This document shows positions 44,657 to 54,205 of a stretch of 64,000 nucleotides of DNA, in pieces. Position 1 is the stretch's first letter. The number at the start of each line of letters is the position of its first letter. The notes beneath the pieces are model-generated. The model was not told the DNA's origin and searched no databases. It was given only the letters and a program-made list of their open reading frames with translations. The translations under genes were made by a program, and so were the position numbers. Source of the stretch: Ramlibacter rhizophilus (GTDB lineage Bacteria; Pseudomonadota; Gammaproteobacteria; Burkholderiales; Burkholderiaceae_C); contig NZ_SMLL01000001.1 of the NCBI RefSeq assembly GCF_004681965.1, positions 62,001-126,000 of the forward strand, given 5' to 3'.

Positions 44657-46351
44657 TTGCAGCGCTTCCACGACAAGTTCTGGCCCCGGCGCGTGCCGCG
44701 CGCCATCACCGTCCCGCAGACTTCGCTCTGGGACAACCTCGCCACCACCGCACGGCGCTACCCGGACAAGCCGGCGCTGGTCTTCTTCGACCGCTCGACC
44801 TCCTGGCGCGAACTGCTGTCGCAGGCCGAGCGGCTCGCAGCGCGCCTGCAGTCCCTGGGCGTGGCCCCCGGCGATCGCGTGATGCTGGACATGCAGAACT
44901 GCCCGCAACTCGTGGTGGCGCACTTCGCCATCCTGCGCTGCGACGCGGTGGTGGTGCCGGTCAACCCCATGAACCGCGCCGCGGAGCTGGGGCACTACAT
45001 CACCGACCCCGAACTGCGGGTGGCCATCACCACCGCCGATCTCGCTCCCGAGATCGCCGCGGCCAGCCAGGCCTTGCCGCCGTCGCAGCGCCTGTCGCAC
45101 CTCGTGGTCACGCAGTTCACCGACGCCTTCGATGCGGACTCCGCAGAAGCCCGGCGCATGCCGCCGGCCTGGCGCGAATGGCTGCTTGCGCGACCCGCGT
45201 TGCCCCGGCTGGACTCGACGCAGGTCATGGCCTGGGACGAAGCGCTGGGCAACGCCCTGCCGCTGGCCGACACCCACGCCGGACCGCAGGACCTCGCCGC
45301 CTTGCCCTACACCAGCGGCACCACCGGCCTGCCCAAGGGCTGCATGCACACGCACGCCAGCCTGATGCACAACGCCGTGGCCAGCGCGTTGTGGGGTTCC
45401 GTCACGGCAGAAAGCGTGTCGCTGCTGGCCGTGCCCATGTTCCACATCACCGGCATGGTGTGCCTGATGCACTGCGGCGTGTGGGCCGGCTCCACGCAGG
45501 TGCTCATGTCGCGCTGGGACCGCGAGCTGGCGGGCGAGCTGATCTCGCGCCATGGGGTCACGCACTGGACCAACATCCCCACCATGGTCATCGACCTGCT
45601 GGCGAGTCCGCGGCTGGAACAGTTCGACCTCTCCAGCCTCACCAACATCAGCGGCGGCGGCGCGGCCATGCCGCAGGCCGTGGCGCAGCGCCTGTGGGAC
45701 CAGTTCGGACTGCGCTACGCCGAGGGCTACGGCCTGACCGAAACAGCCGCGCCCTCGCACAACAACCCGCCCGACGCGACCAAGCAGCAGTGCCTGGGCA
45801 TTCCCTTCATCGGCTGCGACGCGCGCGTGGTCGATCCCGAGACCCTGCGCGAGCTGCCGCCGGGCGAGCAGGGCGAAATCGTCATCCAAGGGCCCATGGT
45901 CTTCCAGGGCTACTGGCGCCGGCCCGAGGCCACGGCGGCCGCCTTCGTGGAGATCGGGGGCAAGCGCTTCTTCCGCTCGGGCGACCTGGGGCGCGTGGAC
46001 GAGGACGGCTACTTCTTCATCACCGACCGCCTCAAGCGCATGATCAATGCCTCGGGCTTCAAGGTCTGGCCGGCCGAGGTGGAAGCCCTCATGTTCCGGC
46101 ACCCGGCAGTGCAGGAAGCCTGCGTGATCGCCGCCCGCGACAGCTACCGGGGCGAGACGGTCAAGGCCGTGGTGGTGCTGCGGCCTTCGCACCGCGGGCA
46201 GGTGAGCGAGCAGGACCTCATCGCCTGGTGCCGCGAGACCATGGCGGTCTACAAGGCCCCGCGCGTGATCGAGTTCGTGGAGGCGCTGCCCAAGAGCGGC
46301 AGCGGCAAGGTCATGTGGCGGACGCTTCAGGAGCGGGAAACAAGCCCCTAG
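44657..46351 (+). CDS. Long-chain acyl-CoA ligase (AMP-forming)
   Basis: The 564-residue enzyme activates a carboxylate to its CoA thioester through an acyl-adenylate. The ATP/AMP motif YTSGTTGLPKGCMHTHAS, the YGLTETAAPSHN motif, GELVIQGPMVFQGYW-like A8 region (EIVIQGPMVFQGYW), RSGDLGRVDEDGYFFITDRLKRMINASGFKVWP and the catalytic lysine in KSGSGKVMWR are all present. Translation starts at TTG (44657) with AGAGGA six bases before; the N-terminus LQRFHDKFWPRR fits the family. It is annotated as a fatty-acid ligase by similarity; chain length is not known. Confidence 0.88.
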   Translation: MQRFHDKFWPRRVPRAITVPQTSLWDNLATTARRYPDKPALVFFDRSTSWRELLSQAERLAARLQSLGVAPGDRVMLDMQNCPQLVVAHFAILRCDAVVVPVNPMNRAAELGHYITDPELRVAITTADLAPEIAAASQALPPSQRLSHLVVTQFTDAFDADSAEARRMPPAWREWLLARPALPRLDSTQVMAWDEALGNALPLADTHAGPQDLAALPYTSGTTGLPKGCMHTHASLMHNAVASALWGSVTAESVSLLAVPMFHITGMVCLMHCGVWAGSTQVLMSRWDRELAGELISRHGVTHWTNIPTMVIDLLASPRLEQFDLSSLTNISGGGAAMPQAVAQRLWDQFGLRYAEGYGLTETAAPSHNNPPDATKQQCLGIPFIGCDARVVDPETLRELPPGEQGEIVIQGPMVFQGYWRRPEATAAAFVEIGGKRFFRSGDLGRVDEDGYFFITDRLKRMINASGFKVWPAEVEALMFRHPAVQEACVIAARDSYRGETVKAVVVLRPSHRGQVSEQDLIAWCRETMAVYKAPRVIEFVEALPKSGSGKVMWRTLQERETSP

Positions 46352-46367
46352 ACGCGGCGCGGGGCGA

Positions 46368-47480
46368 TCAGGAGCGCCGCGCGGCGCGCAGGGTGGCGGC
46401 CGCTTCCTCCAGGTCGTCCGGCTCGAGCGCCGGGGCCGACTGCGATGCGGCGGCGTCCTGGCTCAGGCAAAGCTGCGCCATGACCGGGTAGTGGTCCGAG
46501 CCGAAGTCCGGCAAGCGCTCGAAGGCCATCAGCCCCAGGCCTTCCTGGAACAGCACCTGGTCGAGCGGCCACGACTTGAGCGTGCTGCCGGCTTCGAAGG
46601 TCGGGATGAAGCCCCGTCCCACGCGGGGATCGAGCAGCCCGCCGATGCGCATCGCGCGGCGCACCGAGCGCTCCCAGGGCGCCGCATTGAAGTCGCCCGC
46701 CAGGATGCTGGGCACCCTGGACTCCCGGGCATCCAGGGCGATCTGCATCAGGTGCCCGTCGCGGCTGGTCGTCGGCTGCGACCAGGCCTGCGGCGGGCGC
46801 GGGTGCAGGGCGAAAAGCCGGACCTGTCCGCCACCGGGCAGGCGCAGTCCGGACGACAAGGTCGGGGTCACGTCGCCGAACAGGTGCAGGAACTCGGGTC
46901 CGAGGAGCTCGAAGCGCGAGAAGACGTGCATGCCGTAGTAGGCGTTGTCCTGCGGGATCGATTGGACGACGTGGCCGAAGCGCCCACGCAGCGCCGACAG
47001 CTTCTGGTCCCACCAGGCATCGGTTTCGAGCACCACCAGCACGTCCGGATCGGACCGCTTCACCAGTGCCAGGAAGGGTTCGGCCAGTTCGTTGTCTCGC
47101 TTGACGTTCGCGACGAGCACCCGCAGGCGTGCGTCTTCGGGGCAGGCGTCCATGGACACGGCCTGCACCGCCGCACCCGGCGCGTAGGGATGCAGGCGGT
47201 AGGCGTGGTAGCCCAGTGCCAGCGCAGGAAAGACCAGCACGCCCAGGCCCAGGGTTCTCCCCGCCCGCCACGGTGGCACCAGCAGCAGCCAGAGCACCAG
47301 CAGGATGATGATGGCGATGAACAACTGGACCCGGATGAAGTCCAGGTACCGCACCCACCAGGTGTCGGTCTCCGTCAGGGGCAGGAGCGAAGCGACGCAG
47401 GCCGCGCCCAGGAGCAGCAGGACCAGGGCGCCAGCGCCCCGCCGCAGCATCGACAGGGACTTCGCATTCGATGCAGCCAT
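46368..47480 (-). CDS. Membrane-anchored endonuclease/exonuclease/phosphatase family protein
   Basis: The 370-residue protein has three N-terminal transmembrane segments (about 15-32, 45-67 and 75-93) followed by a periplasmic EEP domain (about 115-345). It has VLVANVKRDNE, DPDVLVVLETDAWW, ILAGDFNAAPWE and the terminal FGSDHYPVMAQL. The catalytic Asp/Asn and His residues are retained. It resembles YafD/endonuclease-phosphatase proteins of the envelope, whose substrates may be phospholipids or nucleic acids. The tail is acidic and low-complexity. It converges with the acyl-CoA ligase gene. Confidence 0.85.
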   Translation of the reverse strand: MAASNAKSLSMLRRGAGALVLLLLGAACVASLLPLTETDTWWVRYLDFIRVQLFIAIIILLVLWLLLVPPWRAGRTLGLGVLVFPALALGYHAYRLHPYAPGAAVQAVSMDACPEDARLRVLVANVKRDNELAEPFLALVKRSDPDVLVVLETDAWWDQKLSALRGRFGHVVQSIPQDNAYYGMHVFSRFELLGPEFLHLFGDVTPTLSSGLRLPGGGQVRLFALHPRPPQAWSQPTTSRDGHLMQIALDARESRVPSILAGDFNAAPWERSVRRAMRIGGLLDPRVGRGFIPTFEAGSTLKSWPLDQVLFQEGLGLMAFERLPDFGSDHYPVMAQLCLSQDAAASQSAPALEPDDLEEAAATLRAARRS

Positions 47481-47740
47481 GCACGCTTCGCCGGTAGTGG
47501 ATGCATTTCAGGATACCGACGCATGCCGCCGCCGTGTGTAGCGCGGGACGGCACGACTGTGTCGGAATGAGCCCGACCCGGCGTCGGCTCCGGCGCCGGT
47601 TCCCCGCCGCGCAAGTGACATGAGGCGAGAGTTGAAAGGCGGTTTTGCTGGGATGAACGACGTGCCTGCAGGCGGGCTCCATCGAAGACGAGGCGCGCCC
47701 GGTCGCGGGCGCCCATTGACACCCATCGAAAGGAAATTCC

Positions 47741-48853
47741 ATGCTCAAGTCCTCCAAAGCCCGACTGCACATCATCAGCGGGGCCGTGCTGGCGCTCGCG
47801 CTGGCGGGCGGTGCAGCCGCCCAGGCGCAGTCCTCCGGCGCTACCGGCTCGTCCGGATCGCAGGCCATGCAGGCCCAGCAAGGCTCGGGCGCCCAAAGCG
47901 GCGTGCAGAACTACCGCGGCATGCGTGTCAACGACATGATCGGCATGCCGGTGGTCAGCCCCGACAACCGGCGCATGGGCACCTTGTCGGACCTGGTGAT
48001 CGATATCAGCACCGGCGACGTCCGCTACGCCCTCCTGAGTTTCGAGCGCGGACTGTTCCAGGAAGACGCCCTGGCCGCGGTACCCACGAAGCAATTGTTC
48101 CAGACGGTGCGCGATGGTGCGCTGGTGTTGCAGGGCATGAACCGCGAGCAGCTCATGGCCTCGGCCGTGCGGCGCACGGACTACGAGGGCGGGCTGTTCG
48201 ACAGGCGCGAGGCCAGGCTGTTCGACAACCGGCCGCTGTGGACGGGCATCGACCGGACCTGGGGCATGGGCACGCCCACCGCCACGCCGGGTGCCATGCT
48301 GGCCACCCGCATCATCGACCGCGAGGTGAACACCGCCACCGAGGACGACATCGGCGAGATCGAAGCCCTGGTGGTCAACCTGGCGAACTCCAAGGTCCAC
48401 TACGCGGTGCTGGAGTTCGATCCGGGTTGGCTGTCGCCTGAACGCAAGATCGCCGTGCCGATCACCGCCTTCCAGCGCGGTCGCGGCATGGAGTCCGACG
48501 AACTGAGCACCAACCTCACCAAGCAGCGCGTCGGCAACATGCCGGCGCTGGACCGCAACTGGTACGGGCGGCTGAACGACCCGGCCTACGTTGCGGGCGT
48601 CGATCGCACCTTCCTCGGCGTGGGCACGGGCACGGCGCTGGTCGACACGGGGGTGATGGGCAGCGGCCCCAACACCAACCTGTTCAACCGCCTGGACGAG
48701 GATGGCAACGGCTGGCTGGACCGCCGTGAGCTCGACGCGGTGCCCGACCTCGGCCGGCATTGGGGAACGGTTGATGCGGACCGCGACGGGCGCCTCTCGC
48801 GCCAGGAGTTCACGCGCTTCGGCGTGCGCGAGGAGCGGCGCACCGAGCGGTGA
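47741..48853 (+). CDS. Exported double PRC-barrel protein with C-terminal EF-hands
   Basis: The 370-residue protein has a signal peptide (cleavage near AAAQA, residue 28) and two PRC-barrel domains. The first is about 58-125 (RVNDMIGMPVVSPDNRRMGTLSDLVIDISTGDVRYALLSF) and the second about 185-265 (IIDREVNTATEDDIGEIEALVVNLANSKVHYAVLEFDPG). Two EF-hand loops near the C-terminus (LDEDGNGWLDRREL and VDADRDGRLSRQEF) both have the D-x-D-x-[DN]-G pattern. It may be a calcium-responsive envelope protein; this is inferred. AAAGGAA lies seven bases before the ATG. Confidence 0.82.
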   Translation: MLKSSKARLHIISGAVLALALAGGAAAQAQSSGATGSSGSQAMQAQQGSGAQSGVQNYRGMRVNDMIGMPVVSPDNRRMGTLSDLVIDISTGDVRYALLSFERGLFQEDALAAVPTKQLFQTVRDGALVLQGMNREQLMASAVRRTDYEGGLFDRREARLFDNRPLWTGIDRTWGMGTPTATPGAMLATRIIDREVNTATEDDIGEIEALVVNLANSKVHYAVLEFDPGWLSPERKIAVPITAFQRGRGMESDELSTNLTKQRVGNMPALDRNWYGRLNDPAYVAGVDRTFLGVGTGTALVDTGVMGSGPNTNLFNRLDEDGNGWLDRRELDAVPDLGRHWGTVDADRDGRLSRQEFTRFGVREERRTER

Positions 48854-48867
48854 CGAGCGCTCAGGAC

Positions 48868-48966
48868 GTGGGGCCGGCCGGCCCCACAGGACAAGGGGGC
48901 CGAGCGGCCCCCTTGCGCATCTTCAGCATCCGGATGGCATGGCCGGGGCGCTCGCCTCGCCATGCC
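48868..48966. terminator. Cluster of three hairpins between convergent genes
   Basis: GTGGGGCC/GGCCCCAC (48868-48887), AAGGGGGCC/GGCCCCCTT (48893-48914) and GGCATGGC/GCCATGCC (48936-48966) lie between the stops of the PRC-barrel gene and the leftward exported-protein gene. Only short T-tracts follow. Together they probably terminate both transcripts. Confidence 0.65.
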
Positions 48967-48980
48967 CCGGAAGCCTCGCT

Positions 48981-49547
48981 CTATTTCTTCGTCTCGCCCG
49001 CCGGCTTGGCGGCCGTGCCGGTGCCGGCAGCGCCCATGGTCCCGGTCTGTCCCGTGGCGGGTACGGAGGCCAGCACCATCGCGGCCTGCGTGTCCACCAG
49101 GGCCTGGTTGACCTGCTGGATGGCCTTGTTGCGCGCTTCACCCGCCGGCATCTGCGCCATGGCCTGAACGGACTTGCGCAGCGACTCGGCGGCTTGCATC
49201 AGCTTCTTCACCGACTCGTTGTACTCGGTCGTTGACATCGTGAACGCCGGCGACTGGCGCATCTCGTCGGGCAGGGCCAGCATGGCTTGCTGGGTGTCGA
49301 TCAGCGCCTTCTGGGCGCGCGTGATCGCCTCGTGGCGCTGCTTGCCTTCGCCCTTGTTCTCCATGGCCTTGATCGACTCGTGCAGCCGGTTGGTTGCGTT
49401 CTGCAGGTTCTCGACAGTCTTCGATTGGCTCGCTGTCAGCACGCCGCCGGGTGCCGCGCCCGGAGGCTTCGCCGGAGTGGCTTGCGCGCCAGCGAAGCCG
49501 GCACCGAGGCTCATCGACACAGCCAGGGCTATGGACTTGAACTTCAT
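48981..49547 (-). CDS. Exported helical protein of unknown function with internal repeat
   Basis: I do not recognise a named family. The 188-residue protein has a signal peptide (cleavage near FAGAQ) and a helical body with two similar halves: RHEAITRAQKALIDTQQAML and RNKAIQQVNQALVDTQAAMV. A low-complexity TGTAAKPAGETKK tail follows. Cysteine is absent. The ATG at 49547 has GAAGGGAAA upstream. It stands with several other exported proteins on the same strand (49669, 50663, 51358) but separated from them, so an operon is not clear. Confidence 0.7.
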   Translation of the reverse strand: MKFKSIALAVSMSLGAGFAGAQATPAKPPGAAPGGVLTASQSKTVENLQNATNRLHESIKAMENKGEGKQRHEAITRAQKALIDTQQAMLALPDEMRQSPAFTMSTTEYNESVKKLMQAAESLRKSVQAMAQMPAGEARNKAIQQVNQALVDTQAAMVLASVPATGQTGTMGAAGTGTAAKPAGETKK

Positions 49548-49668
49548 TGGATTTCCCTTCAGTCGGTTCGTTTGGGGTTGGACACGCCTCGCGGTGCAGC
49601 CGAACGAGGGCGCACCGGACTCCACGCTGCGGGTCCATTCGAGGCTTGCTGGGAGTACGCGAGCAGCT

Positions 49669-50637
49669 TCACCGGGTCTCTCCCGACGGCTGCGCGCGCA
49701 GCGTGAACCAGGTCAGCTCCGGCGGACAGTTGATCCGCATCGGGGCCGTGCTGAAGCCGATGCCGCGATTGACATACAGGCGGTTGCCGGGGGCACCGTA
49801 GTCGTGGATCCAGCCATCCACCGTGACGCGCCCGGACGCACGCAGCGCCATCCAGGACCATCGCGGAAAGCCGGGCACCCGCATCTGCCCTCCGTGCGTG
49901 TGACCCGCCAGCGCGAGCGGCGCGCTCGAGGCCGGCAGCTTGGCGAACACGTCCGGGTTGTGCATCAGCACCAGGCGCGGGGCGCCCTGTGGGATGGCGG
50001 CGAGCATGCGCTCGGGCTCGGCGCGTCCGGCCAGGAGCGAATCGATTCCCCCCAGGTACAGGGACCGGGCGCCGGCCACAGGCGATCGACCCTTCGGAGG
50101 GGGCAGGGCGACGGCTTCGTTGCGCAGGACAGTCACCCCCGCACTGCGCAATGCGTTCGCCAGCTGGTCCGCCACCCCGCTCACGGCTGCGGACTCGAAC
50201 TCCTCCTTGAGGTAGTCGTGGTTCCCGAGCACGGCATAGACCGGAATGCCGGCCGCAAGGACCGGCCGCAAGAGTTCGACGGTACGGGCGATCTGGGCCT
50301 CGATTTCCTTCAGGTCCTCGGGCTCGAGTTCTTCATTGGCTTCCTGGGCGGATTCCTCATCGACGGGCTGGTACAGGAAGTCGCCGGCGAGCAGGAGGGC
50401 GGCGGGCGCCTGTGCGACCACACGGGCAATGCCTCGCCGGATCATTCCCTCGTTGGCCAGCCACATGCCCGTCTGCCAGTCGGCCATGACGGCGATGCGC
50501 GCGCCGTCCCAGGCCTCTGGAAGCCCTGGAATGGATGCCTCTCGATGGGTTTCGTCGAGGACCAGCCGGGGTTCGACGAAACCCCAGCCCGCCACGAGCA
50601 CCAGCGCACCGAAGACGAAGGCGATGAGCCTCTTCAC
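49669..50637 (-). CDS. Metallophosphoesterase (YaeI/calcineurin-like), membrane-anchored
   Basis: The 322-residue protein has an N-terminal hydrophobic anchor (MKRLIAFVFGALVLVAGWGFV) and a calcineurin-like phosphoesterase domain with GD86, GNHD (138-141), LVLMHNPD and GHTHGGQM. The first metal motif is D53-W-Q55 where D-x-H is standard, so one metal ligand is changed from His to Gln. A proline-and-glutamate-rich insert occupies about 92-112. YaeI-type enzymes are reported to act on lipid A precursors or phosphodiesters. It lies 25 bases downstream of the leftward thioredoxin-like gene. Confidence 0.85.
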   Translation of the reverse strand: MKRLIAFVFGALVLVAGWGFVEPRLVLDETHREASIPGLPEAWDGARIAVMADWQTGMWLANEGMIRRGIARVVAQAPAALLLAGDFLYQPVDEESAQEANEELEPEDLKEIEAQIARTVELLRPVLAAGIPVYAVLGNHDYLKEEFESAAVSGVADQLANALRSAGVTVLRNEAVALPPPKGRSPVAGARSLYLGGIDSLLAGRAEPERMLAAIPQGAPRLVLMHNPDVFAKLPASSAPLALAGHTHGGQMRVPGFPRWSWMALRASGRVTVDGWIHDYGAPGNRLYVNRGIGFSTAPMRINCPPELTWFTLRAQPSGETR

Positions 50638-50662
50638 TGCCAGCGAGCCCAGCGTTCCGGGA

Positions 50663-51178
50663 TCAGCCGGTCAGCTTGCGAACGGCATCCTGGATCTGCT
50701 GCAGGTTGGCCTGCGTGGGCTGGCCCTTGGCGCGTGCGACCACCTGGCCCTGCGAATCGAGCACCAGCACGAACGCGTCCTCGCTGGAGGCGGGAATGCT
50801 GAAGGCCTCCTCCAGCGGGCCTTCGTTCATCAGCCAGGTCTGGTCGTGGTACCGGTCCGGAATCTTCTGGCGGGCCCGGGACAGGGCGTCCTGCTCGGAG
50901 ATGAAGAAGGGCAGGTCCAGTGCGAGCACATCGCGCACGCGGACCTTGCCCGGCTGGATGTTCTTGCGAAGCGCCTGGACCCATTGGCGGGTTTCCTGCG
51001 CCGCGTCCCGGCTGGGGGTGACGATCAGCACCGTGGGCTGGCCGAGCAGTTTCTGCTCGGTGACGACTTCGCCGGTCAACACCGTCGCCTTGAAGGAGGG
51101 GACGGGGGTCTGGGCCAATGCAGTGCTTGCGGCGGCTGCGGCAAGCACGACGGGAAGAGTGAGCTGGATCGTTTTCAT
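50663..51178 (-). CDS. Exported thioredoxin-fold-like protein lacking cysteine
   Basis: The 171-residue protein has a signal peptide (MKTIQLTLPVVLAAAAASTALAQ) and a body resembling the thioredoxin/peroxiredoxin fold (LLGQPTVLIVTPSRDAAQETRQWVQAL...DAFVLVLDSQGQVVARAKGQPTQANLQQI). It has no cysteine at all, so it cannot be a redox-active thioredoxin. The 'SRDAAQETRQW' region sits where CxxC or CP would be. Function is unknown. No Shine-Dalgarno is seen before the ATG. It precedes the metallophosphoesterase gene by 25 bases on the same strand, so the two may be one unit. Confidence 0.65.
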   Translation of the reverse strand: MKTIQLTLPVVLAAAAASTALAQTPVPSFKATVLTGEVVTEQKLLGQPTVLIVTPSRDAAQETRQWVQALRKNIQPGKVRVRDVLALDLPFFISEQDALSRARQKIPDRYHDQTWLMNEGPLEEAFSIPASSEDAFVLVLDSQGQVVARAKGQPTQANLQQIQDAVRKLTG

Positions 51179-51357
51179 GTCTGGTTGGGGTGACCCGACC
51201 CGGCTTGGTTCTCTTCGCGAAGGTCCGACATGCACACGTTGGCGTGTCGGAGAGTTCCTGCGCCGGGCGGGGACGGCGGCGCTGCGGCACGCGCCGCCGG
51301 TTCCCCACCGGCGGAGGGATCAGGCTGCGTCCAGATGACCGGAGTCGTCCCGCCGCC

Positions 51358-52734
51358 TCAGCGCTGGCCCTTGCGCCAGGGCCCTTCGATCACCAGCGTG
51401 ATGCCGGGGCTCTGGATGTTGACGAACATGAAGCGGCCGTTGTGCGAGAAGCAGCCGCCGCAGAACTCGCTGCCGTTGAGCGCGTTCTCGGCGACGCGGA
51501 ACAACTGGCCGTCGCTATCCAGGCCGACGATGTTGTTGCCGTTGCTGCCGTCCTCGTACATGTAGAGGCGCCCGTCCGGGCCGATGGTGATGTTGTCCGG
51601 CGCGTGCAGGACGTTCACGTCCGTGGACTCCACCACCAGCGTGAGCGTCTCGCGCTGCGGGTCATAGGCCCAGACCTGCCCCGCGCCGAGATCGCCACCA
51701 CTGGTGCAGCAGAAGTAGATCAGTCCGTCGGCGTACCAGGCGCCCTCGCCGCGCACGAAGGTGGCGGCCCCCTGGACCTGGCCCTGGCGGCGCGTGCTGC
51801 GCTCGGGCGCGTTGTCGATGGGGTCCGGGTCCTCGATCTCCACCCAGTCCACCGCCAGAGGCTGGTTCAGGCGGCCAAGGAATCCCTTGCCGGTGTTGAC
51901 CGCGGCGGTGGAGCCCTTCAGGCGCAGCGCCTGCAGGCGACCCCCCTCCAGCAGGTGGCCGGGGCGGTGCGGCACGTAGCGGTAGAACAGGCTGTCGCCG
52001 GTGTCCTCGGTCTCGTACACGATGCCCGTGCGCGGGTCGGTCGCGGTGGCTTCGTGGCTGAAGCGGCCCATGCCGAGGATGGGCATGGCCTGCACCGCCT
52101 GTGTTGCCAGCGCCGGCACTTCGAAGACGTAGCCGTGGCGCTGCTGGTAGGTGCTGAGCGTGGCGTTGGGCAGCGAGGTGTTCTCCTCGCAGGTGAGCCA
52201 GGTGCCCCATGGGGTAGGGCCGCCCGCGCAGTTGTTGTTGGTGCCGCCAAGCGACGCGTGGTCGCGCAGCAGCTTGCCGCTCTCGTCCAGCACCAGGGTG
52301 GTGGTGCCGCCGTTGGCATACGTGTCGAACTTGTAGCCGGCCGCAACGTCCACGCCCAGCGCATTGCCGAACTTGGACTCACGGTTGCTCAGCTCGTGGT
52401 TGCGCACCAGCACGGTGGTGCCGTTCGGTCCGCGGAAGCTGGCCATGCCGTCGTGGTCGCCCGGCACCAGCGTGCCGTCGCTCATGGTCTGCCCGGTCAG
52501 GGAGATGGCCCAGTAGCGGAACCCGGGCGGCAGGGTGACGAGGGGCAGGCCGCGCAGGTCGCCGAAGGCGCCGACCAGTTCGCTGCTGTTCAAGGGCAGG
52601 CTGGGGCTCAGCGGGCCGAAGCCGGGGCCGAAGGCGGGGGCCGCACCGGCAGGGCGGGCATGGAGCGCGGCGAGCGGCGCGATCATCGCGCCGGCGCCCA
52701 GGAACTTCATGAAATGGCGTCGAGAGGAAGTCAT
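51358..52734 (-). CDS. PhoX-like (DUF839) protein, Tat-exported
   Basis: The 458-residue protein begins with a Tat signal (SSRRHFMKFLGAGAMIAPLAAL) and has a beta-propeller-like DUF839 body. Conserved segments include GDHDGMASF, VRNHELSN, GTWLTCEENTS, GRFSHEATATDPRTGIVYETED, DSLFYRYVP and EGAWYADGLIYFCCTSGG. PhoX enzymes are Ca2+/Fe-dependent alkaline phosphatases secreted by Tat; many DUF839 homologues are untested. No Pho box was recognised upstream. The divergent neighbour is an msrB gene 183 bases away. Confidence 0.82.
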   Translation of the reverse strand: MTSSRRHFMKFLGAGAMIAPLAALHARPAGAAPAFGPGFGPLSPSLPLNSSELVGAFGDLRGLPLVTLPPGFRYWAISLTGQTMSDGTLVPGDHDGMASFRGPNGTTVLVRNHELSNRESKFGNALGVDVAAGYKFDTYANGGTTTLVLDESGKLLRDHASLGGTNNNCAGGPTPWGTWLTCEENTSLPNATLSTYQQRHGYVFEVPALATQAVQAMPILGMGRFSHEATATDPRTGIVYETEDTGDSLFYRYVPHRPGHLLEGGRLQALRLKGSTAAVNTGKGFLGRLNQPLAVDWVEIEDPDPIDNAPERSTRRQGQVQGAATFVRGEGAWYADGLIYFCCTSGGDLGAGQVWAYDPQRETLTLVVESTDVNVLHAPDNITIGPDGRLYMYEDGSNGNNIVGLDSDGQLFRVAENALNGSEFCGGCFSHNGRFMFVNIQSPGITLVIEGPWRKGQR

Positions 52735-52917
52735 CGGCTTTTTTCCGTGTTGTTGCAAGGTTCGGATGCCTCGCTCGTCGCGTGCCGGCGAGGCAGACGC
52801 GACCTTAGGAAGAGCCTGTGTCATCCCCATGAGTTCGCCGTGACAAAGCCATGACACGCCGAAACAAGGTGTACCCGCACGGTGGAACTTCGCGCGCCGG
52901 CGGCGGCTCTTTCAGCC

Positions 52918-53411
52918 ATGAGCACCGAGTCCTCGATCAACCGTCGCACCACCATGAAGCTGCTGTTCCTGATGGGGTCTTCCGCGCCCGTGCTCGCGAA
53001 CGCGGCGGGTCCCGCCGCCGTGGCCCCGCTGGAGCTGTCCGATGCCGAATGGAAGAAGCGCCTGAGCCCCGAGGCCTACCGCGTGCTGCGCAAGCACGGC
53101 ACCGAGCCCGCGGGCTCCAGCCCCCTGGACAAGGAGCAGCGGCCCGGGGTGTACCACTGCGCGGGCTGCGACCTGCCGCTCTTTTCCTCCGAGGCCAAGT
53201 ACGACAGCGGCACCGGCTGGCCGAGCTTCCACACCGCGCTTCCCGGCGCCGTGGCCACGCAGCTGGACTTCAAGATGATCTGGCCGCGCACGGAGTACCA
53301 CTGCGTGCGTTGCCAGGGCCACCAGGGCCATGTGTTCGACGACGGACCGCCGCCCACCGGCAAGCGGTGGTGCAACAACGGAGTGGCGCTGCGCTTCGCG
53401 CCGTCGCAGGC

Positions 53412-53415
<4 letters not shown>
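52918..53415 (+). CDS. msrB: Peptide methionine-R-sulfoxide reductase MsrB, exported
   Basis: MsrB reduces methionine-R-sulfoxide in oxidised proteins. The 165-residue protein has an N-terminal signal-like region with an arginine pair (SINRRTTMKLLFLMGSSAPVLANAA), then the MsrB domain. Zinc ligands are C81-x2-C84 and C129-x2-C132, the active site lies around YDSGTGWPSF and GHVFDDGP, and the catalytic C152 is in RWCNNGVALRF. This motif differs slightly from the usual RYCINS. It overlaps msrA by four bases. The signal suggests periplasmic protein repair. Confidence 0.9.
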
Positions 53416-54035
<620 letters not shown>

Positions 54036-54080
54036 GCGCTTGTCTGACGGACTTTTCGACAGGCACCGAACTCCCGCGGA

Positions 54081-54176
54081 CCGTTCGGGCTGGGCCCTTC
54101 GACGATGCTCAGGACAGGCCTGTCGAAGCCCATCGCGCGAGACTCACCACGCGAGCCCAGGGCTCAGGGCGAACGG
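54081..54176. repeat. Interspersed palindromic element (REP-like, CCGTTCGGGCT...AGGGCGAACGG)
   Basis: The element is bounded by CCGTTCG and CGAACGG and contains the internal segments CCCTTCGACGATGCTCAGGACAGG and CCTGTCGAAGCCC, which can pair with each other in part. This pattern is familiar from intergenic REP-type elements of Burkholderiales and related bacteria (from memory). Only this copy is in the window. It lies between msrA and a leftward exported-protein gene. Confidence 0.65.
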
Positions 54177-54205
54177 ATGTGTTTGCATAGGGAAGCGGCC
54201 TCCGT

